Below are positions 56,025-63,549 of a stretch of DNA of 64,000 bases, in pieces (within the stretch, counting starts at the first letter, position 1; every line of letters begins with the position of its first letter). Made by a program: the position numbers and the translations under genes. The DNA comes from Trinickia acidisoli. Its GTDB lineage: Bacteria > Pseudomonadota > Gammaproteobacteria > Burkholderiales > Burkholderiaceae. The notes beneath the pieces are model-generated. The model worked only from the letters and a program-made list of their open reading frames with translations. It did not search any database and was not told the origin of the DNA. The stretch lies in the NCBI RefSeq assembly GCF_017315725.1, contig NZ_JAFLRG010000001.1:2046001-2110000 (forward strand). The letters are read 5' to 3'.

Positions 56025-57488
56025 TCAAACACCCCACTTCGGAATGTGATGATGCCCCATCGAGATGCAAACGTTCTTCACTTCGGCGAACACTTCGAGG
56101 CTGTAGTCGCCGCCCTCGCGCCCCGTGCCCGACGCTTTCACGCCCCCGAACGGTTGCCGCAGGTCGCGCACGTTCTGACTGTTGATGAACACCATGCCGG
56201 CCTCGATGCCGCGCGCGAGCCGATGCGCCTTGCCGATGTCCTGCGTCCATACGTAGGAAGCCAATCCATAAGGCACATCGTTCGCCAAACGCAGGCCCTC
56301 GTCTTCGTCGTCGAACGGAATCAAGCACGCGACGGGGCCGAAGATTTCTTCTTGCGCCACGCGCATGCGGTTATCGACGTCGGCCAACACGGTGGGCTGC
56401 ACGAAATTGCCGGCGGCAACGTGAGCGGGTAACCCCGAAGGCTTCTGCGCGCCGCCGGCCACGAGCCGTGCGCCCTCCTCTTGCCCAAGCCGAATATAGC
56501 CCGTCACCTTCTCCCAATGCTCACGCGAAATCATCGCCCCCACTTGCGTCGTCTCGTCGCTCGGATCGCCGACCATGAGCCGCTGTGCGCGCCGCGCAAA
56601 CTCGGCGACGAAGCGGTCGTAAATCGTTCGCTGCACGAATATGCGCGAGCCGGCCGTGCAGCGTTCGCCGTTGAGCGAAAAGATCGTAAACAGCGAAGCA
56701 TCGAGCGCACGCTCGATATCGGCATCGTCGAAAATCAGCACGGGCGACTTGCCGCCAAGCTCCATCGAAAATTTCTTCAGGCCGGCGCGCTCCACGATCC
56801 GTTTGCCTGTCGCCGTACCCCCGGTAAACGAAACGGCTCGCACATCCGAGTGCCGCACGAGCGCATCGCCCGCCCGCGCGCCGTAGCCGTGCACGACATT
56901 GAGCACGCCCGGGGGAATGCCCGCCTCGAGCGCGAGCAGACCGAGCCGATCGGCCGTCAGCGGCGAGAGCTCCGACATCTTAAGAACCGCCGTATTGCCG
57001 AGCGCAAGACACGGCGCCACCTTCCAAGTGGCCGTCATGAACGGTACGTTCCACGGCGAGATCAGCGCGCAGACACCGACTGGCTGATACAGCGTGTAGT
57101 TGAGCATCTGATCGTCGACGGGATACGTGCGACCGTCCATCCGCACGCACACTTCGGCGAAGAACTGAAAATTTTCCGATGCGCGGGGAATCAACTGCTT
57201 TTCCGTCTGCGAGATCGGCAAACCCGTGTCCTGCGTCTCCAACGCCGCGAGCTGCGGGACGTGCTCGTCGATGAGTTCGCCCAAGCGGCGCATCAGCTTG
57301 GCGCGCGTCTTGGCCGGGGTGTTCGCCCACTTGGGAAACGCTTGTTTGGCTGCGCGCACGGCCAGTTCGATCTCTCGCTCGTCGCCGGACGCAACCGCGT
57401 CGATCTCGTCGCCCGTCGCAGGATTGAAGGTTATGAAGGATTCCTCACTATCGACTTGCTTACCGTCGATCCAATGTTTGATCGTCAC
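56025..57488 (-). CDS. hpaE: 5-carboxymethyl-2-hydroxymuconate semialdehyde dehydrogenase
   Basis: 487 residues, an NAD-dependent aldehyde dehydrogenase. Catalytic residues are C277 (NGERCTAGSR) and E243 (SMELGGKSP); the Rossmann loop is FTGGTATGKRI. The oxyanion Asn is in SPWNVPFMT. It oxidises the ring-cleavage semialdehyde to the dicarboxylate. The C-terminal QPFGGVKASGTGREGGDYSLEVFAEVKNV is typical of HpaE. The start overlaps the hpaG2 stop by 4 nt, so the genes are translationally coupled. Confidence 0.96.
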   Translation of the reverse strand: MTIKHWIDGKQVDSEESFITFNPATGDEIDAVASGDEREIELAVRAAKQAFPKWANTPAKTRAKLMRRLGELIDEHVPQLAALETQDTGLPISQTEKQLIPRASENFQFFAEVCVRMDGRTYPVDDQMLNYTLYQPVGVCALISPWNVPFMTATWKVAPCLALGNTAVLKMSELSPLTADRLGLLALEAGIPPGVLNVVHGYGARAGDALVRHSDVRAVSFTGGTATGKRIVERAGLKKFSMELGGKSPVLIFDDADIERALDASLFTIFSLNGERCTAGSRIFVQRTIYDRFVAEFARRAQRLMVGDPSDETTQVGAMISREHWEKVTGYIRLGQEEGARLVAGGAQKPSGLPAHVAAGNFVQPTVLADVDNRMRVAQEEIFGPVACLIPFDDEDEGLRLANDVPYGLASYVWTQDIGKAHRLARGIEAGMVFINSQNVRDLRQPFGGVKASGTGREGGDYSLEVFAEVKNVCISMGHHHIPKWGV

Positions 57489-58306
57489 CGTTCACTCCTT
57501 GTTCTTCTTGCCTGCAACTCGCCAGGGCCACGCTCGCCCGAATCGCCGTAGTAGTTCGCTTCGCTTACGATCGTATTGACGAGCCGCCCGATACCTGCGA
57601 TTTCGCAGACCACTTCGTCGCCGCAGCGCGTATCGGCCAATCCCTGCGGCGTGCCCGTCAAAATCAGGTCGCCCGCATCGAGCGTCATGAACCCGCTCAG
57701 ATAGGCGATCAGCGAAGCGATATCGAAGATCATGTCGCGCGTCGAGCCATCCTGCGTCTTGCGGCCGTTGACGTACGTGCGCAACGCGAGATTCATGGGA
57801 TCGGGCACGTCGGCACGCTCGACGAGCCAAGGGCCGAGCGGCGTGCAGGTATCGCGATTCTTGACGCGCAAGCTTGGTCGATAGTAGTTCTCGAGATAGT
57901 CGCGCACCGCGTAATCGTTAGCGATCGTATAGCCGCGCACATAGTCGTATGCGCTCGCACGATCCACGTTGCGCGCACGGCGGCCGATGACGACCGCGAG
58001 CTCGCACTCGTAGTGCATGTAGGCGGCATCGCTCGGCCGCACCGTCGAGGATCGATGGCCGACGAAGGTATTTGATCCCTTGAGAAAAACGAGAGGCTCT
58101 TCCGGTGCCTTGAAAGCCAGCTCCTTCGCATGATCGGCGTAGTTCAGGCCGAGCGCGAACGTCGTACGAGGTGCGACCGGAGGCAGCCACGTCACCTCCG
58201 CCTCGCCGACGATACGTCCCGTGTCGAGCCGTATCGATTGCGCCGCGGCGTCGGCGGACGTGGCCGTGTGCAACGCGCCGTTGTAGACCACGCGAGCGGT
58301 TTTCAT
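57485..58306 (-). CDS. hpaG2: HpaG C-terminal-type subunit: homoprotocatechuate decarboxylase/isomerase
   Basis: 273 residues of the fumarylacetoacetase family. ALGLNYADHAKELAFKAPEEPLVFLKGSNTF, the metal-binding YECELAVVIGRRARNV and GYTIANDYAVRDYLENYYRPSLRVKNRDTCTPLGPWLVERADV match the C-terminal half of E. coli HpaG/HpcE. It catalyses decarboxylation of 5-oxopent-3-ene-1,2,5-tricarboxylate and/or the following isomerisation. In E. coli the two halves are one polypeptide; here they are separate genes overlapping by 4 nt. The last about 20 residues (ERGPGELQARRTRSER) are an unusual basic tail. Confidence 0.94.
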   Translation of the reverse strand: MKTARVVYNGALHTATSADAAAQSIRLDTGRIVGEAEVTWLPPVAPRTTFALGLNYADHAKELAFKAPEEPLVFLKGSNTFVGHRSSTVRPSDAAYMHYECELAVVIGRRARNVDRASAYDYVRGYTIANDYAVRDYLENYYRPSLRVKNRDTCTPLGPWLVERADVPDPMNLALRTYVNGRKTQDGSTRDMIFDIASLIAYLSGFMTLDAGDLILTGTPQGLADTRCGDEVVCEIAGIGRLVNTIVSEANYYGDSGERGPGELQARRTRSER

Positions 58307-59001
58307 GCCTCGCCCTCCGCGACGAGCGTATGCGCCAACGTGCCGATTTCGTCCGCGATGATTTCAATGCGGGCGCCAGCCCGTGCACGCGGCGTGTCGG
58401 CCGGCGTGCCGAGCAGCAGCACATCGCCCGCATCGAGCGTCATGAACGCCGTCACGTCCGCGATCAGCGCTTCGACCGATCGCAAAGCATCCGATGTGTA
58501 GGACTCCTGTCTAACGTCTCCGTCGATTCGGACGACGATACGCAACTCGTTAGGATTCCTAATGGACTGAGGCAGCACGACCGCAGGGCCGAGCGGGCAA
58601 AACCCGTCGCGGCATTTGAACCGCACGGCGGGCCGGTAGTAGCTGGGATTCGGCATGCCGATGTCGCTCGCTAGCGTGTAGCCGAGCACGTGATCGAGGG
58701 CTCGCGCCTTTGGTACACGCACCGCCCGGCGACCGATGACGACGGCCAGCGATGCGCCGATTTCGAGTTCGCGCGCCCCGTTCGGCACCGTTACGTGCGC
58801 GCCATGCGGCACATGCGTGTTCGCGGGCTTGATATGCAGCACGGGCGCGCACGGTGGTTTCCCGTAAGGCGGCGCATAAACGGCCTCGCCGAGCGCCTTC
58901 AGCGCGCTGCCGAAATTGAGCGCCGCGCCGTACACGGTGCCGACGTCGACTTCACCGCATGACACATGCGTCGCGACGTCGGCAATGCATGGCAATCTCA
59001 T
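58303..59001 (-). CDS. hpaG1: HpaG N-terminal-type subunit: homoprotocatechuate decarboxylase/isomerase
   Basis: 232 residues of the fumarylacetoacetase family, matching the N-terminal half of E. coli HpaG. GTVYGAALNFGSALKALGEAVYAPPYGKPPCAPVLHIKPANTH opens it, and ELEIGASLAVVIGRRAVRV holds the metal-binding Glu residues. GYTLASDIGMPNPSYYRPAVRFKCRDGFCPLGP and DVLLLGTPADTP follow. It is the first gene of the hpa operon, with AAAGGAG 7 nt before the ATG. It is controlled from the 59002-59182 region shared with divergent hpaR. The GFCP Cys is conserved in the family as far as I recall. Confidence 0.93.
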   Translation of the reverse strand: MRLPCIADVATHVSCGEVDVGTVYGAALNFGSALKALGEAVYAPPYGKPPCAPVLHIKPANTHVPHGAHVTVPNGARELEIGASLAVVIGRRAVRVPKARALDHVLGYTLASDIGMPNPSYYRPAVRFKCRDGFCPLGPAVVLPQSIRNPNELRIVVRIDGDVRQESYTSDALRSVEALIADVTAFMTLDAGDVLLLGTPADTPRARAGARIEIIADEIGTLAHTLVAEGEA

Positions 59002-59042
59002 GGCGCGCTCCTTTGACCTCGAGTCGGTACTCGGTCAGCACC

Positions 59043-59072
59043 ATAATACTTAACATGTTAAATTTTTGCCAA
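59043..59072 (-). promoter_or_regulatory. hpa operon promoter with palindromic operator (probable HpaR site)
   Basis: Read on the minus strand: -35 TTGGCA (59067-59072), an 18-nt spacer, and -10 TATTAT (59043-59048). The perfect 12-bp palindrome TTAACATGTTAA at 59050-59061 fills the -10-proximal spacer. A repressor bound there would block RNA polymerase. The divergent MarR-family gene hpaR makes it the likely protein; the ligand would be a pathway substrate such as 4-hydroxyphenylacetate. Confidence 0.6.
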
Positions 59073-59182
59073 TCCGGGTTGTCGATAGGTGTGATGGTCG
59101 TGTGACACAGGCGGGTGCGTGCCGGCACGAGCCACCCGCTGTTAAGATGCCCGCACCGCACCTCATCTGCCTAGCCGCCATC

Positions 59183-59695
59183 ATGACGCGCACGTTCGAT
59201 CACCGAAATTTGGCCATGCTCTTGCTGCAATCGCGCGAGGCGCTAATGGGTGTGTTCCGGCCGATCCTGAAGGATTTTTCGTTGACCGAGCAGCAATGGC
59301 GCATCCTGCGCACGCTCGACGAAGCGCCGCGCAACGAGCTCGAAGCGGGCCAGATCGCGAAGCTTTCGTGCATTCTGAGCCCCAGCTTGACGGGGGTGCT
59401 CGACCGCATGGAACGCGATGGGCTCATACGCCGCGAACGTCCTCCCGAGGACCAGCGCAAATGGATCGTCGGCCTGACGCAAAAGAGCCGCGCGATCGTG
59501 GCGCAAATCCGGCCCCGCGTCGATGCGCAGTATGCGCAGCTCGAAGCGCGCCTCGGCCAAACGGCGCTCGACGACATTTATCGCCGTCTCGACGCATTGA
59601 TCGAAGCACTGCCGTCCGGTCACGACGTCGGCGATGCGCACAGCGGAGCGCCACGGCGCAGCCCCCCCTTCTTTTGCAAGGAAACCGGTTCGTGA
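59183..59695 (+). CDS. hpaR: HpaR, MarR-family repressor of the homoprotocatechuate operon
   Basis: 170 residues from the ATG at 59183. It has a MarR winged-helix fold: LAMLLLQSREALMGVFRPILKDFSLTEQQWRILRTLDEAP, the recognition helix AKLSCILSPSLTGVLDRMERDGLIRRERPPEDQRKWIVGLT and a dimerising C-terminal helix. It closely resembles HpaR/HpcR. It lies divergent from hpaG1, with the candidate operator in between. The C-terminal tail (GAPRRSPPFFCKETGS) is extra, and its final codons overlap the GTG start of a P-loop kinase gene (GTGA), so the two are coupled. Confidence 0.93.
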   Translation: MTRTFDHRNLAMLLLQSREALMGVFRPILKDFSLTEQQWRILRTLDEAPRNELEAGQIAKLSCILSPSLTGVLDRMERDGLIRRERPPEDQRKWIVGLTQKSRAIVAQIRPRVDAQYAQLEARLGQTALDDIYRRLDALIEALPSGHDVGDAHSGAPRRSPPFFCKETGS

Positions 59696-60267
59696 CTTAC
59701 CTCGTATTCATCTGCGGCCATGCCGGCACGGGCAAGACGACGATCGCCAAGCGCCTCGTCGGCCCGCTCATGCGCGAGACGGGCGAGGCCTTTTGCCTGC
59801 TCGACAAGGACACGCTCTACGGGCGCTACAGCGCGGCAGCAATGGGGGCGCTGACGGGCGACGCCAACGATCGCGACAGCCCGCTCTACCTTCAGCATCT
59901 GCGCGACCCCGAATACCACGGGCTGCTCGATACGGCGCGCGAAAATCTCGAGTTGGGCGTCGGCGTGATCGTCGTCGGCCCGCTTTCGCGCGAGGTACGC
60001 GAGCGCAAGCTGTTCGACCGCGGTTGGTTGGGTGTCGGCAACGACGTGACGATCCGCATCGTCTGGGTGTCCACGTCGGAGGAAACGGCACACGCGCGCA
60101 TCATCGCGCGCCACAATCCCAACGACGCCTATAAGCTCGCGCATTGGGACGAATATCGGCAGCGCCGCTTCGTCCCGAGCGGTGCTGCGCGCGCGGGTCT
60201 CATCATGTTCGATAACACGGCGCCGACCGCCGCCGAATTCGACGCCCTGCTGCGCGACGTGCTGTAA
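59692..60267 (+). CDS. P-loop AAA-type kinase/ATPase coupled to hpaR
   Basis: 191 residues starting at GTG 59692 (overlapping the hpaR stop), with AAGGAAA about 9 nt upstream. It has Walker A GHAGTGKTTIAKRL at about 9-22, and LDKDTLYGRYS resembling the substrate-binding DxD segment of small-molecule kinases. A Walker B-like VIVVGPLSREVRERKLF and an RIIARHNPNDAYKLAHWDEYRQRRF lid with several basic residues follow. It resembles uncharacterised AAA family ATPases near gluconate or shikimate kinases. The substrate is unknown. Nothing in the sequence explains why it is tied to hpaR. Confidence 0.82.
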   Translation: MTYLVFICGHAGTGKTTIAKRLVGPLMRETGEAFCLLDKDTLYGRYSAAAMGALTGDANDRDSPLYLQHLRDPEYHGLLDTARENLELGVGVIVVGPLSREVRERKLFDRGWLGVGNDVTIRIVWVSTSEETAHARIIARHNPNDAYKLAHWDEYRQRRFVPSGAARAGLIMFDNTAPTAAEFDALLRDVL

Positions 60268-60324
60268 CGACGTGAAATGGCCAGGTACGAGCAAGGTATG
60301 GACCAAGCGCGGGGCGGGAGGTTC

Positions 60325-60352
60325 GCCACGCATGCACCGGCGCATGCGTGGC
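60325..60352. terminator. Hairpin between convergent kinase and lysine-dehydrogenase-like genes
   Basis: Perfect 11-bp arms GCCACGCATGC (60325-60335) and GCATGCGTGGC (60342-60352) around a 6-nt loop. On the plus strand a pyrimidine run CCCTCTTCTTC follows. It ends the hpaR-kinase transcript and possibly both. Confidence 0.55.
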
Positions 60353-60416
60353 TGCCCTCTTCTTCGGCGGCGTTCTCGAGGCCCTGCTCCGTGCCGCTTT
60401 ATCGGTGTGGCGCCGC

Positions 60417-61514
60417 TCAGGCCGTCGCCATCGCGTCGAGCGTCGCGCCCTCGTACAGCCGACCGAAGCGATTCGCAAGGAACTCTCGCAGCGAGACTTG
60501 CTCTTGTCGCACGAAACCGTTTTGGGGCAGTTTGCCCTCGCGGAACAGGTCGAGCACCGCGCACATCGCACCGGCCGTCGTAATTTGAATCGCACTCATC
60601 GGCACGCCGCAAACGGTTTTCGCGAAGATCTTGCGCGTGAAGACGTCCTGCACGAGTTGGCCGTCGCGCATACCCGTGACCGTTACGAAGATCAGCACGA
60701 CGTCTTGCGAGGTAGACGGCACGGCGCGCCGCATGATCGTCTTGAGTGTGTCGCGATCGCTCGAGAGCCGCAGGTCTTCGAGTAGAAACTTGACGAGATC
60801 ACGGTGGCCTGGATAGCGGACCGACTTGTAATCGAGCGATTCGACTCGCCCCGACAGCGTTTCGCAAAGCGTGCCGAGCCCGCCCGACGTATTGAACGCT
60901 TCGTATTCGGTGCCGTCGAGCGAGAAATGCTCGAGCCCTTCGAGCGGCTGTACCCATTGCGTACGCGCATCGCGGATCGCTTCGCATGGCTGGCAATACT
61001 CGTTGATGAGGCCGTCGACGCTCCAGGTCAGGTTGTATTTGAGCGCGTTCGTTGGAAACTCGGGCAGCGCACCAACGCGCATCTTCACTTCTCGGATTTC
61101 GGAAAAGCGATTGGCGAGTTCGTGCGCGGCAATGCCGATGAAGCCCGGCGCGAGGCCGCATTGCGGCATGAAAGCGTGGGGTGCGCCGTCCGCGAGCGCG
61201 CGGATCGCATGCGTGGCGCGCACGTCTTCGGTCAGATCGAAGTAATGGACACCGGCCGCCTTCGCCGCGGCAGCAACGTTGACGGCCAGATAATACGGCA
61301 ATGCATTGACCAGTACGTCGAAGCCTTGGACGGCCGCCCGGATCGCATTCGAATCGGCCGAGTCGACACGCTCCGTGGCAATGCCTTCGCGTGCCAGCTT
61401 TTCGAGCGCGTGTGTATCGCGATCGAACGCCACGACTTCGTAGTCGCCGGTTTCACGCAACATATGGGCAATGGTGTGGCCGATCAGCCCCGCACCGACG
61501 ATAGCGACTTTCAT
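60417..61514 (-). CDS. Saccharopine dehydrogenase / L-lysine 6-dehydrogenase family enzyme
   Basis: 365 residues from the ATG at 61514, with AAGGAGAA about 7 nt upstream. It has an NAD(P)-binding Rossmann start VAIVGAGLIGHTIAHMLRETGDYEVVAFDRD. YFDLTEDVRATHAIR, MPQCGLAPGFIGIAAHEL, VKMRVGALPEFPTNALKYNLTWSVDGLINEYCQPCEAI and EYEAFNTSGGLGTLCETL are diagnostic of the lysine-6-dehydrogenase-like group. It may oxidise lysine at the epsilon position (to allysine/piperideine-6-carboxylate) in lysine catabolism. The neighbouring Lrp-type regulator on the same strand supports an amino-acid role. The family also includes saccharopine and carboxynorspermidine enzymes. Confidence 0.85.
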   Translation of the reverse strand: MKVAIVGAGLIGHTIAHMLRETGDYEVVAFDRDTHALEKLAREGIATERVDSADSNAIRAAVQGFDVLVNALPYYLAVNVAAAAKAAGVHYFDLTEDVRATHAIRALADGAPHAFMPQCGLAPGFIGIAAHELANRFSEIREVKMRVGALPEFPTNALKYNLTWSVDGLINEYCQPCEAIRDARTQWVQPLEGLEHFSLDGTEYEAFNTSGGLGTLCETLSGRVESLDYKSVRYPGHRDLVKFLLEDLRLSSDRDTLKTIMRRAVPSTSQDVVLIFVTVTGMRDGQLVQDVFTRKIFAKTVCGVPMSAIQITTAGAMCAVLDLFREGKLPQNGFVRQEQVSLREFLANRFGRLYEGATLDAMATA

Positions 61515-61668
61515 GCGTTTCTCCTTGTTTTCGCGTTTCGAGCTTTTGTGGCGGCCGTGTGCGGCTTGTGCGGCTGTGCAGCGATGCCACGCGATCGGCA
61601 CACGTCGCGTTGGAAACAGTGTAGGGACACGCAAAAACGGAAAACAGGCGCAAAGTGCTGCGTTTCGA

Positions 61669-61722
61669 CATGACTTTTCGACGAAATGTCGTAGCTACGC
61701 TACGTTTCGTCGAAAAGTCATG
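61669..61722. repeat. 18-bp perfect inverted repeat between lrp-like and lysine-dehydrogenase-like genes
   Basis: CATGACTTTTCGACGAAA at 61669-61686 and TTTCGTCGAAAAGTCATG at 61705-61722 are exact reverse complements separated by 18 nt. The spacer contains the palindrome CGTAGCTACG (61690-61699). CGACAT/ATGTCG forms a second nested pair at 61666-61671 and 61686-61691. There is no U-tract on either strand. It is likely a multi-site operator or a long hairpin. Confidence 0.7.
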
Positions 61723-61761
61723 CTGAGGCAAGGACCGGCACTGCGCGGCACGCCCGACAGC

Positions 61762-62226
61762 TCAGCCGCCGAAAGCGTTTCGATCGATCTTGCGCGCGAG
61801 GATGATGGAGGTGGTCGTCCGCTCGACGCCTTCGAGCGCGCCGATCTGGTCGAGCAATTCGTTGAGCCGGTCGGGCGAGGCCGCGCGCAGCCAGGCGACG
61901 TAATCGTATTCGCCGCTGACCGCGCACAGCAATTGCACTTCGGGCATCTTCTCGAGCCGCTTGAGCGTGCTCGGGCCGAATTTCGGCGCGAGAATAATGC
62001 CGACGTACGCATTGATGCTGGCGTCGAGCACGTCCTGCCCCAGCCGCACGCCGTAGCCGGCGATGACCTGCATCCGCTCGAGACGTTCGATACGGGCCAG
62101 CACGGTAGTACGCGCGACGCCGAGCCGGCGCGCCAAGTTGGCGACGCTCTCGCGTGCGTTCTCCTGCAACAGGGTGAGCAGGTCGCGGTCGAGGTCGTCG
62201 AGCTGGTCGAGGCGCGGAGGTCTCAT
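61762..62226 (-). CDS. Lrp/AsnC-family transcriptional regulator
   Basis: 154 residues. The N-terminal AsnC-type HTH is LDDLDRDLLTLLQENARESVANLARRLGVARTTVLARIERLERMQVIAGYGV. The C-terminal RAM/AsnC effector domain is NAYVGIILAPKFGPSTLKRLEKMPEVQLLCAVSGEYDYVAWLRAASPDRLNELLDQIGALEGVERTTTSIILARKI. The GEYDY segment usually contacts an amino-acid ligand. It lies about 250 nt upstream of the lysine-dehydrogenase-like gene on the same strand, so it probably regulates that gene through the dyad between them. It begins 36 nt after the next gene upstream. Confidence 0.93.
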   Translation of the reverse strand: MRPPRLDQLDDLDRDLLTLLQENARESVANLARRLGVARTTVLARIERLERMQVIAGYGVRLGQDVLDASINAYVGIILAPKFGPSTLKRLEKMPEVQLLCAVSGEYDYVAWLRAASPDRLNELLDQIGALEGVERTTTSIILARKIDRNAFGG

Positions 62227-62262
62227 CGATTCGATGCGGTTTGCGTGAAAAGGAGCGCCCGA

Positions 62263-63204
62263 TTATCGCCCATGCCGCGCTTCGTAGGCTTTCACATGCG
62301 TATAGGCTAGCTCGAGCAGCGTGGGGGTCGTGGCGGCCGAGCCAACCGCCGCGTTTGCCGGACGCCGTTTCAGCAGGTCGCCGAGCACGTGGTCGCCTTC
62401 CGTGCGCAAACCGTTCTCGATATCGCGCAACATGGACGCCGTCAACGACGAGCCCGACGCGAACAACATCGCGCGCGAGCGCTCGGCGAACGATGCGCGA
62501 ACGGCATGACCGTACGCGGCGGCGACTGCGCCGCATTCGTCGAACAACGCCCGGATCGCCGCCTCGCCGCCGGGCGCGGCGAGGATGTTGCCCACGTTCG
62601 CACGAAACAAACACGTGCTGCCCGCGAGCGTCGCGAGAAACACCCATTTTTCCCACATCTGCTGCACGATCGCATCGGTCGCGTCGACGTCGAAACCGCC
62701 CGTGCGCAAGGCCGCTGCGATGGCCTCTACGCGTGCGCTCTTGGCGCCGTCAAGCTCACCGAAGACGATCGCATGCATGTCCGTCATCTGAACGATCGCC
62801 CGCGAGGCATCGAGCGTCGCGGCGATCAGACAAACACCGCCCAGCACGTTCGCGTTGCCGAAGCGTGCGCGAAGCAAATCGAGATGCCGCATCCCGTTGA
62901 GCATCGGCAAGATCGTCGTGGATGGCCCCACGGCCGGCGCGAACGCATCCATCGCGCTGTCGAGATCGTAAGCCTTGCAGCTCAGCAGAACGAGATCGTA
63001 GGGACTGTCGATCTGCGACGTCAGTACGGTTTTGACGTCGGCGAGCGTGGCGTCGCCTCTCGGGCTCTTGATGACGAGGCCGTCGGCGGCCAACTGCGCG
63101 GCCCTCGCTTCGCGTACGAGAAACGTCACGTTCTGCCCCGCCAGCGCCATTCGCCCGCCGAAGTACCCGCCGACCGCGCCGGCGCCCACGACTAGAATCC
63201 GCAT
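62263..63204 (-). CDS. 2-dehydropantoate 2-reductase family protein (PanE-like)
   Basis: 313 residues from the second of two tandem ATGs (63204). GAAGGAG lies 5 nt before it and only 2 nt before the first ATG. The N-terminal NADP-binding site is RILVVGAGAVGGYFGGRMALAGQNVTFLVR. SCKAYDLDSAMDAFAPAV, TTILPMLNGMRHLDLLRARFG and WEKWVFLATLAGSTCLFRANVG carry the conserved Lys/Asn of ketopantoate reductases. Burkholderiaceae usually have several PanE paralogues, so this may act on another 2-oxo acid rather than in pantothenate synthesis; no panB or panC gene is near. It is followed by the Lrp-type gene after 36 nt. Confidence 0.9.
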   Translation of the reverse strand: MRILVVGAGAVGGYFGGRMALAGQNVTFLVREARAAQLAADGLVIKSPRGDATLADVKTVLTSQIDSPYDLVLLSCKAYDLDSAMDAFAPAVGPSTTILPMLNGMRHLDLLRARFGNANVLGGVCLIAATLDASRAIVQMTDMHAIVFGELDGAKSARVEAIAAALRTGGFDVDATDAIVQQMWEKWVFLATLAGSTCLFRANVGNILAAPGGEAAIRALFDECGAVAAAYGHAVRASFAERSRAMLFASGSSLTASMLRDIENGLRTEGDHVLGDLLKRRPANAAVGSAATTPTLLELAYTHVKAYEARHGR

Positions 63205-63549
63205 CATCGCTCCTTCAGGTCTCATCACCGATATACATGCGAGGCTGTCACTGTAATACAGTCGGCGAAACCGCGCCGGGCACTCGACGTGCTGACACGC
63301 GATCGTGCTGGTATGCTCCTGGCACGCGATCGTGAAGACGGTGCAAAGCGGGGGCGGCGAAGCAGGTAGCCCGTCACCCACAACCGATCCGTTTCAGATG
63401 TAAGCGTATGTCTCACCATGCGACGATGCGGGGCGTGCCTGGTTAAACTAGCGCCGGGCCAACGAACATGCAGCAAGCATGGAGGGTCTAACGAGCCGGT
63501 GCCCTTGCGCCGGCTTCGATTTCTCGTCCACACGACTACAGGAGGTTCG
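63205..63549. other. 345-bp divergent regulatory region with short dyad and direct repeats
   Basis: It lies between the divergent PanE-like and Spy-like genes. It contains the odd-centred palindrome CTGTAATACAG (63251-63261) and two direct copies of CACGCGATCGTG (63296-63307 and 63323-63334, 27 bp apart). These may be operators for either gene. I see no coding sequence of significance here. Confidence 0.45.

Noticed and set aside
59308..60267. 323-residue frame with the kinase as its C-terminus
   Set aside because: The upstream part is a shadow of hpaR; the kinase fold begins at the GTG at 59692 with a ribosome site.
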